DNA of 64,000 bases from Oxalobacteraceae bacterium (GCA_030698225.1 JAUYNR010000038.1:62001-126000), one strand, 5' to 3'. Shown: positions 30,589 to 39,879, numbered from the stretch's first letter. Notes: generated by a model from the letters alone, not told the origin. Numbers and translations: made by a program.

Positions 30589-31026
30589 TTACTCGCCGAT
30601 ATCTTCGTTCCATAATTGCGGCGACGCCGCAATAAAGCCGGTCATCAGCGCAATGCAGGCCGGGTCTTGCAGCACGTCCACCTGCACGCCTCTGGCGCGC
30701 AGCAGCTGCTCCTCCCCGATGAAGGTCCGGTTTTCGCCCACGATGACTTTCGGAATGCCGTACAACAGGATCGCGCCGGCACACATCGGGCAAGGCGACA
30801 GCGTGGTGTACAGCGTGCATTCGCGATACACCGCCGCCGATAGACGGCCGGCATTTTCCAGCGCATCCATTTCGCCGTGCAGCACCACGCTGCCTTTCTG
30901 CACCCGCCGGTTATGGCCGCGCCCGATGACTTGGCCGCGGTAGACCAGCACCGATCCGATCGGGATGCCGGCTTCGCGCAAGCCTTGTTCCGCTTCCTCA
31001 ATTGCCGCGCGTAAAAATTGATCCAT
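30589..31026 (-). CDS. Zinc-dependent cytosine deaminase homologue, yeast Fcy1 type
   Basis: A 145-residue CDA-fold deaminase. Zinc ligands and catalytic acid are H50/E52 (LHGEMDALENAGR) and C79/C82 (LSPCPMC). The match to yeast cytosine deaminase runs end to end: RGHN, QKGS, LHGE, TLYTTLSPC, YGIP, VVGEN-like IVGEN, and the C-terminal W-EDIGE. It is therefore closer to Fcy1 than to tRNA adenosine deaminase TadA or the larger CodA. Cytosine or a related base is the likely substrate. ATG 31026 is the conserved start. Confidence 0.82.
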   Translation of the reverse strand: MDQFLRAAIEEAEQGLREAGIPIGSVLVYRGQVIGRGHNRRVQKGSVVLHGEMDALENAGRLSAAVYRECTLYTTLSPCPMCAGAILLYGIPKVIVGENRTFIGEEQLLRARGVQVDVLQDPACIALMTGFIAASPQLWNEDIGE

Positions 31027-31046
31027 ATCGATTCTCCGTAAAAAAA

Positions 31047-34000
31047 TCACTCTGCCAGCGGTGCGAAAATCGCCTGCAGATCGTCCTGCGTGATCTGCAC
31101 CGCCTGCACCCCGCCATCGGCCAGCATCGCCTGCGCCAAGTCCGCCTTCTTCTGCTGCAAGGCCTGGATTTTCTCTTCCAGCGTGCCCTTCGCGATCAGC
31201 TTGTAGACGAATACCGGCTTGTCCTGGCCGATGCGCCAAGCGCGGTCGGTGGCCTGGTTCTCGGCCGCCGGGTTCCACCACGGATCGTAGTGGATCACGG
31301 TGTCGGCCGCGGTCAGGTTCAGGCCGACGCCGCCGGCTTTCAGGCTGATCAGGAACACCGGCACCAGCCCCTGCTGGAATGCGCGCACCACCTCGGCCCG
31401 GTTGTCGGTGTCGCCGGTGAGCAGCGCATACGGCACCCGGCGCGCCTGCAATTCGGCCTCGATCAGCGCCAGCATGCTGGTAAACGACGAGAACACCAGG
31501 ATCTTGCGGCCCTCCTCCAGCAGTTCCTCGACCATCGTCATCAGTTCGCTCAGCTTGGCGGACGGGGCGGCGGCCTTTTTAGCGCTGTCCGACTTGACCA
31601 GGCGCGGGTCGCAGCAGACCTGGCGCAGCTTCAGCAGCGCTTCCAGGATCACGATCTGGCTGCGCGCCACGCCTTTCCTGGCGATTTCGCTGCGCACCTT
31701 CTTGTCCATCGCCAGCCGCACGGTCTCGTACAGGTCGCGCTGCGCGCCGGACAACTCGACCGTGCGCACCATTTCGGTCTTGGCCGGCAGCTCCTTGGCG
31801 ACCTTGTCCTTGGTGCGGCGCAGCAAGAAAGGTTTGATGCGGCGCGTCAGCAACGCGCGGCGGCTGTCGTCGCCCTGCTTTTCGATCGGGTGGCGGAATC
31901 CACTGTTGAAGGCTTTTTCCTCGCCCAGCAGGCCGGGCAGCAGGAAGTGGAATTGCGACCACAGCTCGCCCAGGTGGTTTTCCAGCGGGGTGCCGGTCAG
32001 GCACAGCCGGTGCCGGGCCCGCAGCAGGCCGGCGGTTTGCGCGGCTTTCGAGCGCGGATTCTTGATGTAGTGCGACTCGTCCAGGATCACCAGGTGGTAT
32101 CCATGTGCGCGCAGCTTTTCCTCGTCGCGCGGCAGCAATGCGTAGGTGGTCAGCACCAGGTCGAACTGGTCGATGCTGTCGAAATGCGCCAGCCTGTCCT
32201 TGCCCTGCAGCACCAGCACCCGCAGCCCGGGCGCGAAACGCGCGGCTTCGTCCTGCCAGTTGCCCATCAGGCTGGTGGGTGCGACCACCAGCGCCGGCTG
32301 GGTCAGGCGGCCGGCTTCCTTCTCGGTCAGGATATGGGCCAGGGTCTGGATGGTCTTGCCCAGACCCATGTCGTCGGCCAGAATCCCGGCTAGGTCGAAT
32401 TCGCGCAGGAACTGCATCCAGGCCAGGCCTTCGCTCTGGTAATCGCGCAGCGTCGCCTGCAAGCCAGCCGGTGCTGCCACGGACTGCACGCCGCCGAAGG
32501 TGCTGAGTTTCTGGCCCATGTCGCGCAGCCGCTGGCCGCCGATCCAGCGCAGCTGGGTGGCACCGGCCAGTTCGGCCAGGCGCGCCGCGTCCAGCGTGGA
32601 AAGGCGCATGCTGGCGCCGCTCTTGTCGCTAAAATACAGCTCGCCCAGCGTGCCGAGAATCGGCTTGATGCGGCCCCACGGCAAGGCTACCCGCACGCCG
32701 TCCGGCAGCGTCGCCAGCAAGGGTTCATCGTCCGCGTGGGCGGCCAGCGCCTGCGGATTGAAGTCCAGCGGCGCATTGCGGATCAGGTCGACCAGCACCG
32801 GCAGCAGCGACACCCGCATCTGATTGACGACGATGCCCAGCTCCAGATCGAACCACGGGCTGCCCGGCTCGCTTCCCTGGTCAGCGATGTCGGCGTACCA
32901 GTCTTCGACTTCGGCCACGTCGTAACGGTAATCCGGCATCCGGGCAATCAGCCAGCCTTGCGCCTCCAGCGCGGGGACGACTTCGCTGGTAAAGCGCAGC
33001 CAGTCGGCCTGGCTCGGCATCACCAGCGCGCCGATCAGCGTCGACAGCGGCGCCACCGCCTGCTGCGGCGGCGCCAGCCCGGCCGCACGCAGGGTGGCAA
33101 TCGCCGCATCTTCGGCCGCACGTTGGCGGATGATTTTCTCGATGCCCTGCCCGCCGCGCCGGATCAGCTGCTCGGCATGATCGTCGGCCACCCGAACACC
33201 GTCGTATTCAAAGGCCGGCAACACGAAATCCTGCCACCGCAGCGGCGCATCGCGTATGCTACCCGGCTCCTGCGGCAACGCGCCCAGCAGCAGGTAGGCC
33301 TGCGGCATGATGTCGTCGCGCACCGTCTCCTGCAACTGTTGCGGCATCGGCACGATGTGCTGCAGGCCCTGCGCCAGTAGCACGTGCGATACCGCCAGCT
33401 TGTCCCTGGCAGACAAGGTCGGCGCCTGCGCCACCATCGCCTGTAATTCCCGCAGCGGAATGCCGGCGCCGCCCTGCTGCAGAACGAGATCGCCGCAGAC
33501 CAGATTATTCACATACATCGGCGGCTCGGTCTGCAGGATGTAGTCGATGCCGCCGCGCTCCTGCCCGGCCGGCCCGTCCTGGCCCGGCAGGAACTGCCAT
33601 CCGAGGCGCAGCCGCTCATCCTCCTCGAACCAGGCCAGCTCGGCAGTGCGCGCCGGACCGGCCTTGACCGGATAAATCTGCCCTTTCTGAATGTCGGCGA
33701 CGGAATTGGCCCACTGCAGTTGTTGCGGATGTTGCTGCAGATCTTGCTGTGATTCCAGCAACATCCGCAGCAACTGGGCGCCGACCCGGCCCTTCGGTTC
33801 GACATCGCTGCTGCCGTAAAAACCGCTGCGCAGCGCAACGAACAAGCGCGCTGCATCCTCGTCGCCGGCCTGCATGTAACTGGGCGGACTCGACAACAGG
33901 TTGTACAACTCGCCGACCATGGTGGCCGCTGCGATCTCGCCGTTGGCGCGCAAGCGTGCCTTGCACAGATTCAGCGTGACGTGCTTGCCGCCACGGTCGG

Positions 34001-34460
34001 GCGACAGAACGAACAGCAGGCGGTGCGTGGTTTTTGACGGCATGCCGGACTTGATCCTCCGCCCCGCCGGAGCCGCCAGCCCATGCGCCGCAGCCTCGAC
34101 CCGCTGCAGCCAGGCCGCGACCGCGTGCGGCAGCATCACGGCCCCGGACTCGCCGCCGACCTGCCCGGCCAGCGGCGCAACATCTTCCTGCTGCAGGCAA
34201 GTCAGCAGCAGCGCCGCCATGTGTTTGCACATATAGCCGACCGGACACGAGCAGCTGCCGTCGAATTCGACCCCATCCTTAGTTGCATACAGCTCGATAT
34301 CCTGTTCGTAACTCCAGTCGCCGCTGCCCTGCACGCTGCCTTCGATCACGTTACCGATGATCTCCGTCGACTGCACCAGCCCGCGCCGCACGATGTCTTG
34401 CGCCCGCCCCAGGGTCTTGTCATCGAACGCGTTGATAACGTCTGTTAATGTGTAATGCAT
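31047..34460 (-). CDS. SWIM zinc-finger SNF2-family helicase
   Basis: A 1,137-residue protein. A SWIM zinc finger lies near the N terminus (C70, C72, C78, H80 in CSCPVGYMCKH). A long middle region of unclear fold follows. The SNF2 ATPase has Walker A DDMGLGKTIQT and Walker B DESH. The C-terminal helicase lobe has GGVGLNLTAADTVIHYDPWWNP and DRAWRIGQ. Such proteins translocate on DNA or remodel nucleoprotein; the bacterial substrate is unknown. ATG 34460 is preferred over TTG 34466. It ends 20 bp before the deaminase gene on the same strand. Confidence 0.9.
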   Translation of the reverse strand: MHYTLTDVINAFDDKTLGRAQDIVRRGLVQSTEIIGNVIEGSVQGSGDWSYEQDIELYATKDGVEFDGSCSCPVGYMCKHMAALLLTCLQQEDVAPLAGQVGGESGAVMLPHAVAAWLQRVEAAAHGLAAPAGRRIKSGMPSKTTHRLLFVLSPDRGGKHVTLNLCKARLRANGEIAAATMVGELYNLLSSPPSYMQAGDEDAARLFVALRSGFYGSSDVEPKGRVGAQLLRMLLESQQDLQQHPQQLQWANSVADIQKGQIYPVKAGPARTAELAWFEEDERLRLGWQFLPGQDGPAGQERGGIDYILQTEPPMYVNNLVCGDLVLQQGGAGIPLRELQAMVAQAPTLSARDKLAVSHVLLAQGLQHIVPMPQQLQETVRDDIMPQAYLLLGALPQEPGSIRDAPLRWQDFVLPAFEYDGVRVADDHAEQLIRRGGQGIEKIIRQRAAEDAAIATLRAAGLAPPQQAVAPLSTLIGALVMPSQADWLRFTSEVVPALEAQGWLIARMPDYRYDVAEVEDWYADIADQGSEPGSPWFDLELGIVVNQMRVSLLPVLVDLIRNAPLDFNPQALAAHADDEPLLATLPDGVRVALPWGRIKPILGTLGELYFSDKSGASMRLSTLDAARLAELAGATQLRWIGGQRLRDMGQKLSTFGGVQSVAAPAGLQATLRDYQSEGLAWMQFLREFDLAGILADDMGLGKTIQTLAHILTEKEAGRLTQPALVVAPTSLMGNWQDEAARFAPGLRVLVLQGKDRLAHFDSIDQFDLVLTTYALLPRDEEKLRAHGYHLVILDESHYIKNPRSKAAQTAGLLRARHRLCLTGTPLENHLGELWSQFHFLLPGLLGEEKAFNSGFRHPIEKQGDDSRRALLTRRIKPFLLRRTKDKVAKELPAKTEMVRTVELSGAQRDLYETVRLAMDKKVRSEIARKGVARSQIVILEALLKLRQVCCDPRLVKSDSAKKAAAPSAKLSELMTMVEELLEEGRKILVFSSFTSMLALIEAELQARRVPYALLTGDTDNRAEVVRAFQQGLVPVFLISLKAGGVGLNLTAADTVIHYDPWWNPAAENQATDRAWRIGQDKPVFVYKLIAKGTLEEKIQALQQKKADLAQAMLADGGVQAVQITQDDLQAIFAPLAE

Positions 34461-34564
34461 CGTCAAGTTTCTTCAGAAATGCGCCGCGCCAGCGGCAAAC
34501 CTTGCCATTATCCGTGATTGACGCCTGCTGCTATCGAGCAATCACCGGAGCAATCGCAACGCAC

Positions 34565-34638
34565 AATATACATGCCTCTGTATATTTTACTATCGCAACA
34601 AATATGTGCGCGAATTGTGCATTATATGCATATACTCC
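34565..34638 (+). repeat. 74-nt intergenic repeat, copy C
   Basis: AATATACA and TGTATATT form a perfect eight-pair first stem. CGCA and TGTGCG form the second, and ATACTCC closes. It lies in the divergent gap between the SNF2 gene and tex, about 100 bases before the tex start. Confidence 0.78.
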
Positions 34639-34742
34639 CTATTCAATTATCGATATGCAGGCGATATTCAAGATCGGCACTGGCACATCCTGCCGGATTC
34701 GGTATCATCGTGTGCTTGATTTCCCACACCGACCAATTGCCC

Positions 34743-37085
34743 ATGCTGCCATCCATCGAACAACGCCTCGCCCTTGAACTCGCTGCCAAACCGGCGCAAG
34801 TCGCAGCCGCCATCGCGCTGCTGGACGAGGGCGCGACCGTGCCTTTCATCTCTCGGTACCGCAAGGAAGCCACCGGCGGCCTGGACGACATCCAGTTGCG
34901 CCTGCTGGAAGAACGCCTGCGCTACCTGCGCGAACTGGAAGTCCGGCGCGCGGCGATCGTCGCCTCGATCGAAGAACAGAACAAGATGACGCCGGCCCTG
35001 CTGGACGCGATCGTCCATGCGGAAGACAAGACCCGCCTCGAAGACCTGTATCTGCCGTACAAGCAAAAACGCCGCACCAAGGCCCAGATCGCGCTGGAAG
35101 CCGGCCTGCTGTCGCTGGCCGACGCGCTGCTGGCCGATCCGAGCCTGAATCCGGAAGATCAAGCGGCCAACTATCTGAAGCCGGCCTTCTCCACCGCCAA
35201 CGGCGACAACCCCGGCGTTCCCGACGTCAAGGCAGCGCTGGACGGCGCGCGCCAGATCCTGATGGAACGCTTCGCCGAAGATGCGACGCTGCTGCAGGGC
35301 TTGCGCGAATATCTGCTGGACCACGGCATCGTCGAATCGAAAGTGGTCGACGGCAAGCAGGACGCCGGCGAAAAGTTCGCCGATTATTTCGATTATTCGG
35401 AAACCATCGCCACCATCCCGTCGCACCGCGCACTGGCGCTGTTCCGCGGCCGGCGCGAAGAGATGCTCAACGTCACGCTGCGGCTCGACAGCGAAGCGGA
35501 AAAACCGAAGTGGGACGCGCCGCTGAACCCGTGCGAAGGCCGCATCGCCGGGCGTTTCGGCATCAAGAACCAGGGCCGTCCGGCCGACAAATGGCTGGCC
35601 GACACGGTGCGCTGGACCTGGCGCGTGAAGAGCTTCATGCACCTGGAAACTGAATTGATGGGCGCGCTGCGCGAACGCTCCGAGGTCGAGGCGATCAACG
35701 TCTTCGCGCTGAACCTGAAAGCGCTGCTGCTGGCCGCGCCGGCCGGTCCGCGCGCGACGATGGGGCTCGACCCCGGACTGCGCACCGGGGTCAAGGTGGC
35801 GGTGGTCGACGCCACCGGCAAGGTGATGGACACCGCGGTGATTTATCCGCACCAGCCGAAGAACGACTGGGACGGCTCCTTGCATGCGCTGGCCCGGCTG
35901 GCCGAAAAACACCAGGTGTCGCTGATCTCGATCGGCAACGGCACCGCGTCGCGCGAGACCGACAAGCTGGCGCAGGACCTGATCAAGCTGCGTCCGGAAC
36001 TCAAGCTGACCAAGATCGTGGTATCCGAAGCCGGCGCCTCGGTCTATTCGGCGTCCGAATTCGCATCGAAGGAATTGCCCGACATGGACGTCACGCTGCG
36101 CGGCGCGGTCTCGATCGCGCGCCGCCTGCAAGACCCGCTGGCAGAACTGGTGAAGATCGACCCGAAATCGATCGGCGTCGGCCAGTACCAGCACGATGTC
36201 GGCCAGACCCAGCTGGCGCGCTCGCTCGACGCGGTGGTCGAGGATTGCGTGAATGCGGTCGGGGTCGACGTCAATACCGCTTCCGCGCCGCTGCTGGCGC
36301 GGGTCTCCGGCCTGTCTGCCAGCGTGGCGCAAAGCATCGTCACGTATCGCGACCTGAAAGGCGCATTCGGCTCGCGTGCGGCGCTGCGCGCAGTGCCGCG
36401 GCTGGGCGACAAGACTTTCGAGCAGGCCGCAGGATTCCTGCGGGTGATGGGCAGCGACAACCCGCTTGACGCATCGGCGGTCCATCCGGAATCGTATCCG
36501 CTGGTCGAAAAAATCCTTTCCGACCTGAAAAAGGACGTAAAGGCGGTGATCGGCGATGAACGGCTGCTGAAATCGCTGAATCCGGCCAAGTATGCGGACG
36601 ACAAGTTCGGCGTGCCGACCATCAGCGACATCCTGCGCGAGCTGGAAAAACCCGGCCGCGACCCGCGCCCGGAGTTCACCACCGCCACCTTCAAGGACGG
36701 CGTCGAGGAAATCAGGGACCTGCGGCCCGACATGATCCTGGAAGGCGTGGTCACCAACGTCGCCGCATTCGGCGCCTTCGTCGACATCGGCGTGCATCAG
36801 GATGGGCTGGTGCACATTTCCGCGCTATCGAACACCTTCGTCAAGGACCCGCACACGGTGGTCAAGGCCGGCCAGGTGGTGAAGGTCAAAGTGCTGGAAA
36901 TCGACGAGAAGCGCAAGCGCATCGCGCTCACCATGCGCCTGACCGACAGCGCGCCGCAGCCAGGCGCGAAACCGGAACAGCGCGCCGACCGGGTTGACGC
37001 CAAACGGCTGACGCAACAGCAGGCACAACGACCGGTGCCGCAGAACAGCGCGATGGCAAGCGCCTTTGCCAAGCTGAAGTCTTGA
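34743..37085 (+). CDS. tex: RNA-binding transcription accessory protein Tex
   Basis: A 780-residue protein. It has the N-terminal Tex helices ([26 protein letters not shown]), the YqgF-like nuclease fold ([16 protein letters not shown]), helix-hairpin-helix motifs and a C-terminal S1 domain ([21 protein letters not shown]). It binds nucleic acid and affects transcription. ATG 34743 ([15 protein letters not shown]) is the conserved start; the frame stays open upstream, but that part overlaps repeat C and shows no conservation. Confidence 0.95.
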   Translation: MLPSIEQRLALELAAKPAQVAAAIALLDEGATVPFISRYRKEATGGLDDIQLRLLEERLRYLRELEVRRAAIVASIEEQNKMTPALLDAIVHAEDKTRLEDLYLPYKQKRRTKAQIALEAGLLSLADALLADPSLNPEDQAANYLKPAFSTANGDNPGVPDVKAALDGARQILMERFAEDATLLQGLREYLLDHGIVESKVVDGKQDAGEKFADYFDYSETIATIPSHRALALFRGRREEMLNVTLRLDSEAEKPKWDAPLNPCEGRIAGRFGIKNQGRPADKWLADTVRWTWRVKSFMHLETELMGALRERSEVEAINVFALNLKALLLAAPAGPRATMGLDPGLRTGVKVAVVDATGKVMDTAVIYPHQPKNDWDGSLHALARLAEKHQVSLISIGNGTASRETDKLAQDLIKLRPELKLTKIVVSEAGASVYSASEFASKELPDMDVTLRGAVSIARRLQDPLAELVKIDPKSIGVGQYQHDVGQTQLARSLDAVVEDCVNAVGVDVNTASAPLLARVSGLSASVAQSIVTYRDLKGAFGSRAALRAVPRLGDKTFEQAAGFLRVMGSDNPLDASAVHPESYPLVEKILSDLKKDVKAVIGDERLLKSLNPAKYADDKFGVPTISDILRELEKPGRDPRPEFTTATFKDGVEEIRDLRPDMILEGVVTNVAAFGAFVDIGVHQDGLVHISALSNTFVKDPHTVVKAGQVVKVKVLEIDEKRKRIALTMRLTDSAPQPGAKPEQRADRVDAKRLTQQQAQRPVPQNSAMASAFAKLKS

Positions 37086-37114
37086 TAAGCACTCACCTGA
37101 TGACAATATATGCG

Positions 37115-37187
37115 GGAGTATCAATCTTATTTATGCACTTCCCGCATTGTTTACAAGCGACATAAAAAATACATGTCTATGTATTTT
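37115..37187 (-). repeat. 74-nt intergenic repeat, copy E
   Basis: On the minus strand AAAATACA and TGTATTTT form a perfect eight-pair first stem. GTCGC and ATGCGGGA follow, and ATACTCC closes. The next bases extend the end to TCCCGCAT, which is complementary to ATGCGGGA, offering an alternative pairing. It lies between tex and grxD. Confidence 0.78.
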
Positions 37188-37327
37188 TAACGGATGGAAG
37201 GCGACCCGGCAGCGCACATCCTATGCGCACGGGCAAGCTGAAGACAGGCCGCCGACGATCTGAATTACATCAGCAGCAAGCGGCCGTTTTTCTTATAATG
37301 GCCTTTTTAAATTAACGAAAGACAGCC

Positions 37328-37639
37328 ATGAGCGACGTACAAGTTTGGATCAAGGAAACGGTAACCCAGAATCAGGTCGTATTATTCATGAAGGGCACCG
37401 CCCAATTCCCGCAATGCGGTTTTTCAGGCAAGGCGATCCAGATCCTGAAAGCCAATGGGGTCGAAAACATCGTCACGGTCAACGTGCTGGATGACGCGGA
37501 CGTGCGTCAGGGCATCAAGGAATTTTCGAATTGGCCGACCATCCCGCAACTGTATATCAAGGGCGAATTCATCGGTGGCTCCGACATCATGAATGAAATG
37601 CATGAGTCCGGCGAACTGAAAACCCTGCTGAGCGCATAA
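37328..37639 (+). CDS. grxD: Monothiol glutaredoxin (Grx4 type)
   Basis: A 103-residue monothiol glutaredoxin with the CGFS active site at C30-S33 ([10 protein letters not shown]) and [19 protein letters not shown]. Proteins of this type bind a [2Fe-2S] cluster with glutathione and take part in Fe-S transfer. AGACAGCC precedes ATG 37328. In related genomes it commonly follows prmC; here three genes lie between. Confidence 0.95.
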   Translation: MSDVQVWIKETVTQNQVVLFMKGTAQFPQCGFSGKAIQILKANGVENIVTVNVLDDADVRQGIKEFSNWPTIPQLYIKGEFIGGSDIMNEMHESGELKTLLSA

Positions 37640-37670
37640 ACCTAGTCACCCTAAACCTAGTCCCCCTCCA

Positions 37671-38264
37671 GTGACCGCCCAAAAACGCTTGATCATCGCC
37701 ATCACCGGCGCCAGCGGCGCCGTGTATGGGGTGCGCCTGCTGGAAGTGCTGCGCGATGCGCCCGGGATGCAGACCCACCTGATGCTATCGGAAGCCGGTG
37801 CGCTGAATCTGCGCCATGAACTCGCCATGAGCCGCAAGCAGGTCGGCACACTGGCCGATGTGGTGCACAACGTACGCGATATCGGCGCCTCGATTGCCAG
37901 CGGCTCATTCCAGTCGGAAGGCATGATCATTGCGCCGTGCTCGATGAAAACGCTGGCCGCGGTGGCGCACGGCCTGTCCGACAACCTGATCACCCGCGCC
38001 GCCGATGTGGTCTTGAAAGAGCGCCGCCGGCTGCTGCTGATGGTGCGCGAAACACCGTTCAACCTGGCCCATTTGCGCAACATGACCGCCGTTACCGAAA
38101 TGGGCGGCATCATCTTCCCGCCGCTACCGGGCTTTTACCAGCGCCCGCAATCAATCGCCGAAATGGTCGACCACACGGTCGGCCGCGTTCTCGACCTGTT
38201 CGCGATCACGCATGCACTGACGCCGCGCTGGAACGGCCTCAAGGACAGCGACGCATCCGATTAA
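37671..38264 (+). CDS. ubiX: Flavin prenyltransferase UbiX
   Basis: A 197-residue flavoprotein that makes prenylated FMN, the cofactor of the UbiD decarboxylase in ubiquinone synthesis. IAITGASGAVYGVRLLEVL begins the fold. APCSMKTLAAVAHGLSDNL and RRLLLMVRETPFNLAHLRNM are diagnostic. It uses a GTG start with no clear Shine-Dalgarno site. A short duplicated CCTAGTC lies just upstream, between grxD and this gene. Confidence 0.94.
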   Translation: MTAQKRLIIAITGASGAVYGVRLLEVLRDAPGMQTHLMLSEAGALNLRHELAMSRKQVGTLADVVHNVRDIGASIASGSFQSEGMIIAPCSMKTLAAVAHGLSDNLITRAADVVLKERRRLLLMVRETPFNLAHLRNMTAVTEMGGIIFPPLPGFYQRPQSIAEMVDHTVGRVLDLFAITHALTPRWNGLKDSDASD

Positions 38265-38408
38265 TCTCTGCGCTGCACTACTGCAAGCGGCAAGCGTAGC
38301 TGTGGCTTTTCGATAATTCGCAGGTGCTTGCACAATGCGACATTCCAGTCCCACAGCAAGCGTCGCGCTGCCGGCCTTTGGAGCACCAAAAATATTAGCA
38401 TATCAATG

Positions 38409-38446
38409 AAAAAACCCACGCTCTCTCATCGAGAAACGCGGGTTTT
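38409..38446 (-). terminator. Intrinsic terminator after tRNA-Thr
   Basis: On the minus strand AAAACCCGCG pairs with CGTGGGTTTT around an inner TCTC/GAGA stem, ending in TTTTTT. It lies about 30 bases past the tRNA CCA end and would close the sspA-sspB-tRNA unit. Confidence 0.82.
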
Positions 38447-38476
38447 ACACTTCGTCTTGCTACTTACTGCATGTAC

Positions 38477-38552
38477 TGGTGCCGGCTGCCGGAATCGAAC
38501 TGGCCACCTGATGATTACAAGTCAACTGCTCTACCAAATGAGCTAAGCCGGC
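38477..38552 (-). tRNA. tRNA-Thr, anticodon UGU
   Basis: A 76-nt cloverleaf on the minus strand. The acceptor stem is GCCGGC/GCCGGC-type pairing with an encoded CCA end. The D arm is GCTC-N8-GAGC, the anticodon loop CTTGTAA gives anticodon TGT, and the T arm has GTTCGATTCC. Its 5' end is only 17 bases past the sspB stop, so it may be processed from the sspB transcript. Confidence 0.96.
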
Positions 38553-38569
38553 GAAAAACGATATTGTAC

Positions 38570-39082
38570 CTACTTGATTCTGGTTAGTACAGGCCTTCCA
38601 GATTTTTTTGATGGATCAGGCGTTTCAGGATCATTATTGACAGTGGCATCCTGCGATTTCTTGGTCACCGCCGGCACGGTTGCCAGAGTTGGCGCATTTT
38701 TCATCGCAGCGCCTGCAGATTTCCCTGCGTCGCCATCCTGCTGCGGTGCTGCGGTCTGATCCGCTTGCATATCCTGCGCCTCGAATGCCATGCCTTGCCC
38801 GTTTTCATGGGCGTAGATCGCAATGATGCTCTCAACCGCAACCGAAATCTGGCGCGACACGCCACCAAAACGGGCGCTGAAGCTGATGAAATCACTTTCC
38901 ATCTTGAGATTGCTGGTAGCGCTGAAACTGATGTTCAACACAATCTCGCCATTGCGGACGAACTCCATCGGAACGCGGCTGCGCGCATCGACCTTGACTG
39001 CAAGATACGGCGTATAGCCGCTGTCGGTGCACCACTCGTAAATGGCGCGCAATAAATAAGGTTTGGTGGAAAGTTCGGACAT
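38570..39082 (-). CDS. sspB: ClpXP adaptor / stringent starvation protein B
   Basis: A 170-residue protein. The N-terminal SspB fold is clear: TKPYLLRAIYEWC, GYTPYLAVKVD, EIVLNISFSATSNL and FSARFGG. SspB delivers ssrA-tagged proteins to ClpXP. A long A/Q/D-rich linker and a short C-terminal tail (GRPVLTRIK) follow. The tail is the expected ClpX-binding module. It lies 101 bp downstream of sspA. Confidence 0.94.
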   Translation of the reverse strand: MSELSTKPYLLRAIYEWCTDSGYTPYLAVKVDARSRVPMEFVRNGEIVLNISFSATSNLKMESDFISFSARFGGVSRQISVAVESIIAIYAHENGQGMAFEAQDMQADQTAAPQQDGDAGKSAGAAMKNAPTLATVPAVTKKSQDATVNNDPETPDPSKKSGRPVLTRIK

Positions 39083-39183
39083 AGTGCGGTGCAGTAAAAA
39101 ATGGTTTTACCTAAAAATCGTCCAGGCTGCTGCAGACTTCAGCAGCGACATGCTGTCTGTCATCAGCCTGAACGTGTGCCTGC

Positions 39184-39795
39184 TCAACGCCGCATGACTT
39201 TTTCAGAAGGAGTCAGCGCTTCGATATACGCCGGACGCGAGAAAATGCGTTCAGCGTATTTCATGATCGGTACTGCCGTCTTCGACAATTCGATACCGTA
39301 GTGGTCGAGACGCCACAACAGCGGCGCAATTGCCACATCGAGCATCGAGAATTCATCACCCAGCATGTATTTATTCTTCATGAACAATGGCGCGAGCGTG
39401 GTCAATCGATCACGAATTTCGATGCGCGCCTTTTCCTGAATCTTCTCCGTACCCTTGATTTTCTCGTTCTCCAGGGTATGGACGTGAATGAACAGCTCTT
39501 TCTCAAAATTAAACAACATCAACCGAGCGCGTGCCCGCATCAGTGGATCGGCCGGCATCAATTGCGGATGCGGGAAACGCTCGTCAATGTATTCGTTGAT
39601 GATGTTCGATTCATACAGAATCAAGTCGCGCTCAACGAGAATCGGCACCTGGCCGTACGGATTCATCGTAGAAATGTCCTCCGGCTTATTGAACAGGTCG
39701 ACATCGCGGATTTCAAAATCCATGCCCTTTTCAAACAGGACCAGACGGCAACGTTGCGAAAATGGGCAGGTTGTACCCGAATAGAGAACCATCAT
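39184..39795 (-). CDS. sspA: Stringent starvation protein A
   Basis: A 203-residue GST-fold protein that binds RNA polymerase and modulates transcription under stress. MVLYSGTTCPFSQRCRLVLFEKG, QVPILVERDLILYESNIINEYIDERFPHP-type segments and an all-alpha C-terminal domain match SspA. It follows petC after a terminator. Two adjacent ATGs (39795, 39792) are possible starts. Confidence 0.94.
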   Translation of the reverse strand: MMVLYSGTTCPFSQRCRLVLFEKGMDFEIRDVDLFNKPEDISTMNPYGQVPILVERDLILYESNIINEYIDERFPHPQLMPADPLMRARARLMLFNFEKELFIHVHTLENEKIKGTEKIQEKARIEIRDRLTTLAPLFMKNKYMLGDEFSMLDVAIAPLLWRLDHYGIELSKTAVPIMKYAERIFSRPAYIEALTPSEKVMRR

Positions 39796-39810
39796 TTTAT
39801 AGTTCCTTTA

Positions 39811-39846
39811 AAAAACAAAGGGGCGAGACGTAAAACGGCTCACCCG
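39811..39846 (-). terminator. Intrinsic terminator after petC
   Basis: On the minus strand GGGTGAGCCG and CGTCTCGCCC form a ten-position stem with one G-T pair and one mismatch, followed by CTTTGTTTTTT. A second GC hairpin (CGCCCGC/GCGGGCG) lies just upstream at 39855-39873. Together they separate petABC from sspA. Confidence 0.75.
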
Positions 39847-39879
39847 AAAATACCCGCCCGCGACGTGCGGGCGCATGAA

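Noticed and set aside
34668-36815. A 715-codon open frame antisense to tex
   Set aside because: It overlaps tex completely, is rich in H, Q, R and D, and shows no domain. It is a by-product of high third-position GC in tex.
37640-37670. A short tandem duplication (CCTAGTC twice) between grxD and ubiX
   Set aside because: About 15 bases repeated once. It probably arose by slippage and I see no function beyond the missing Shine-Dalgarno site already noted.
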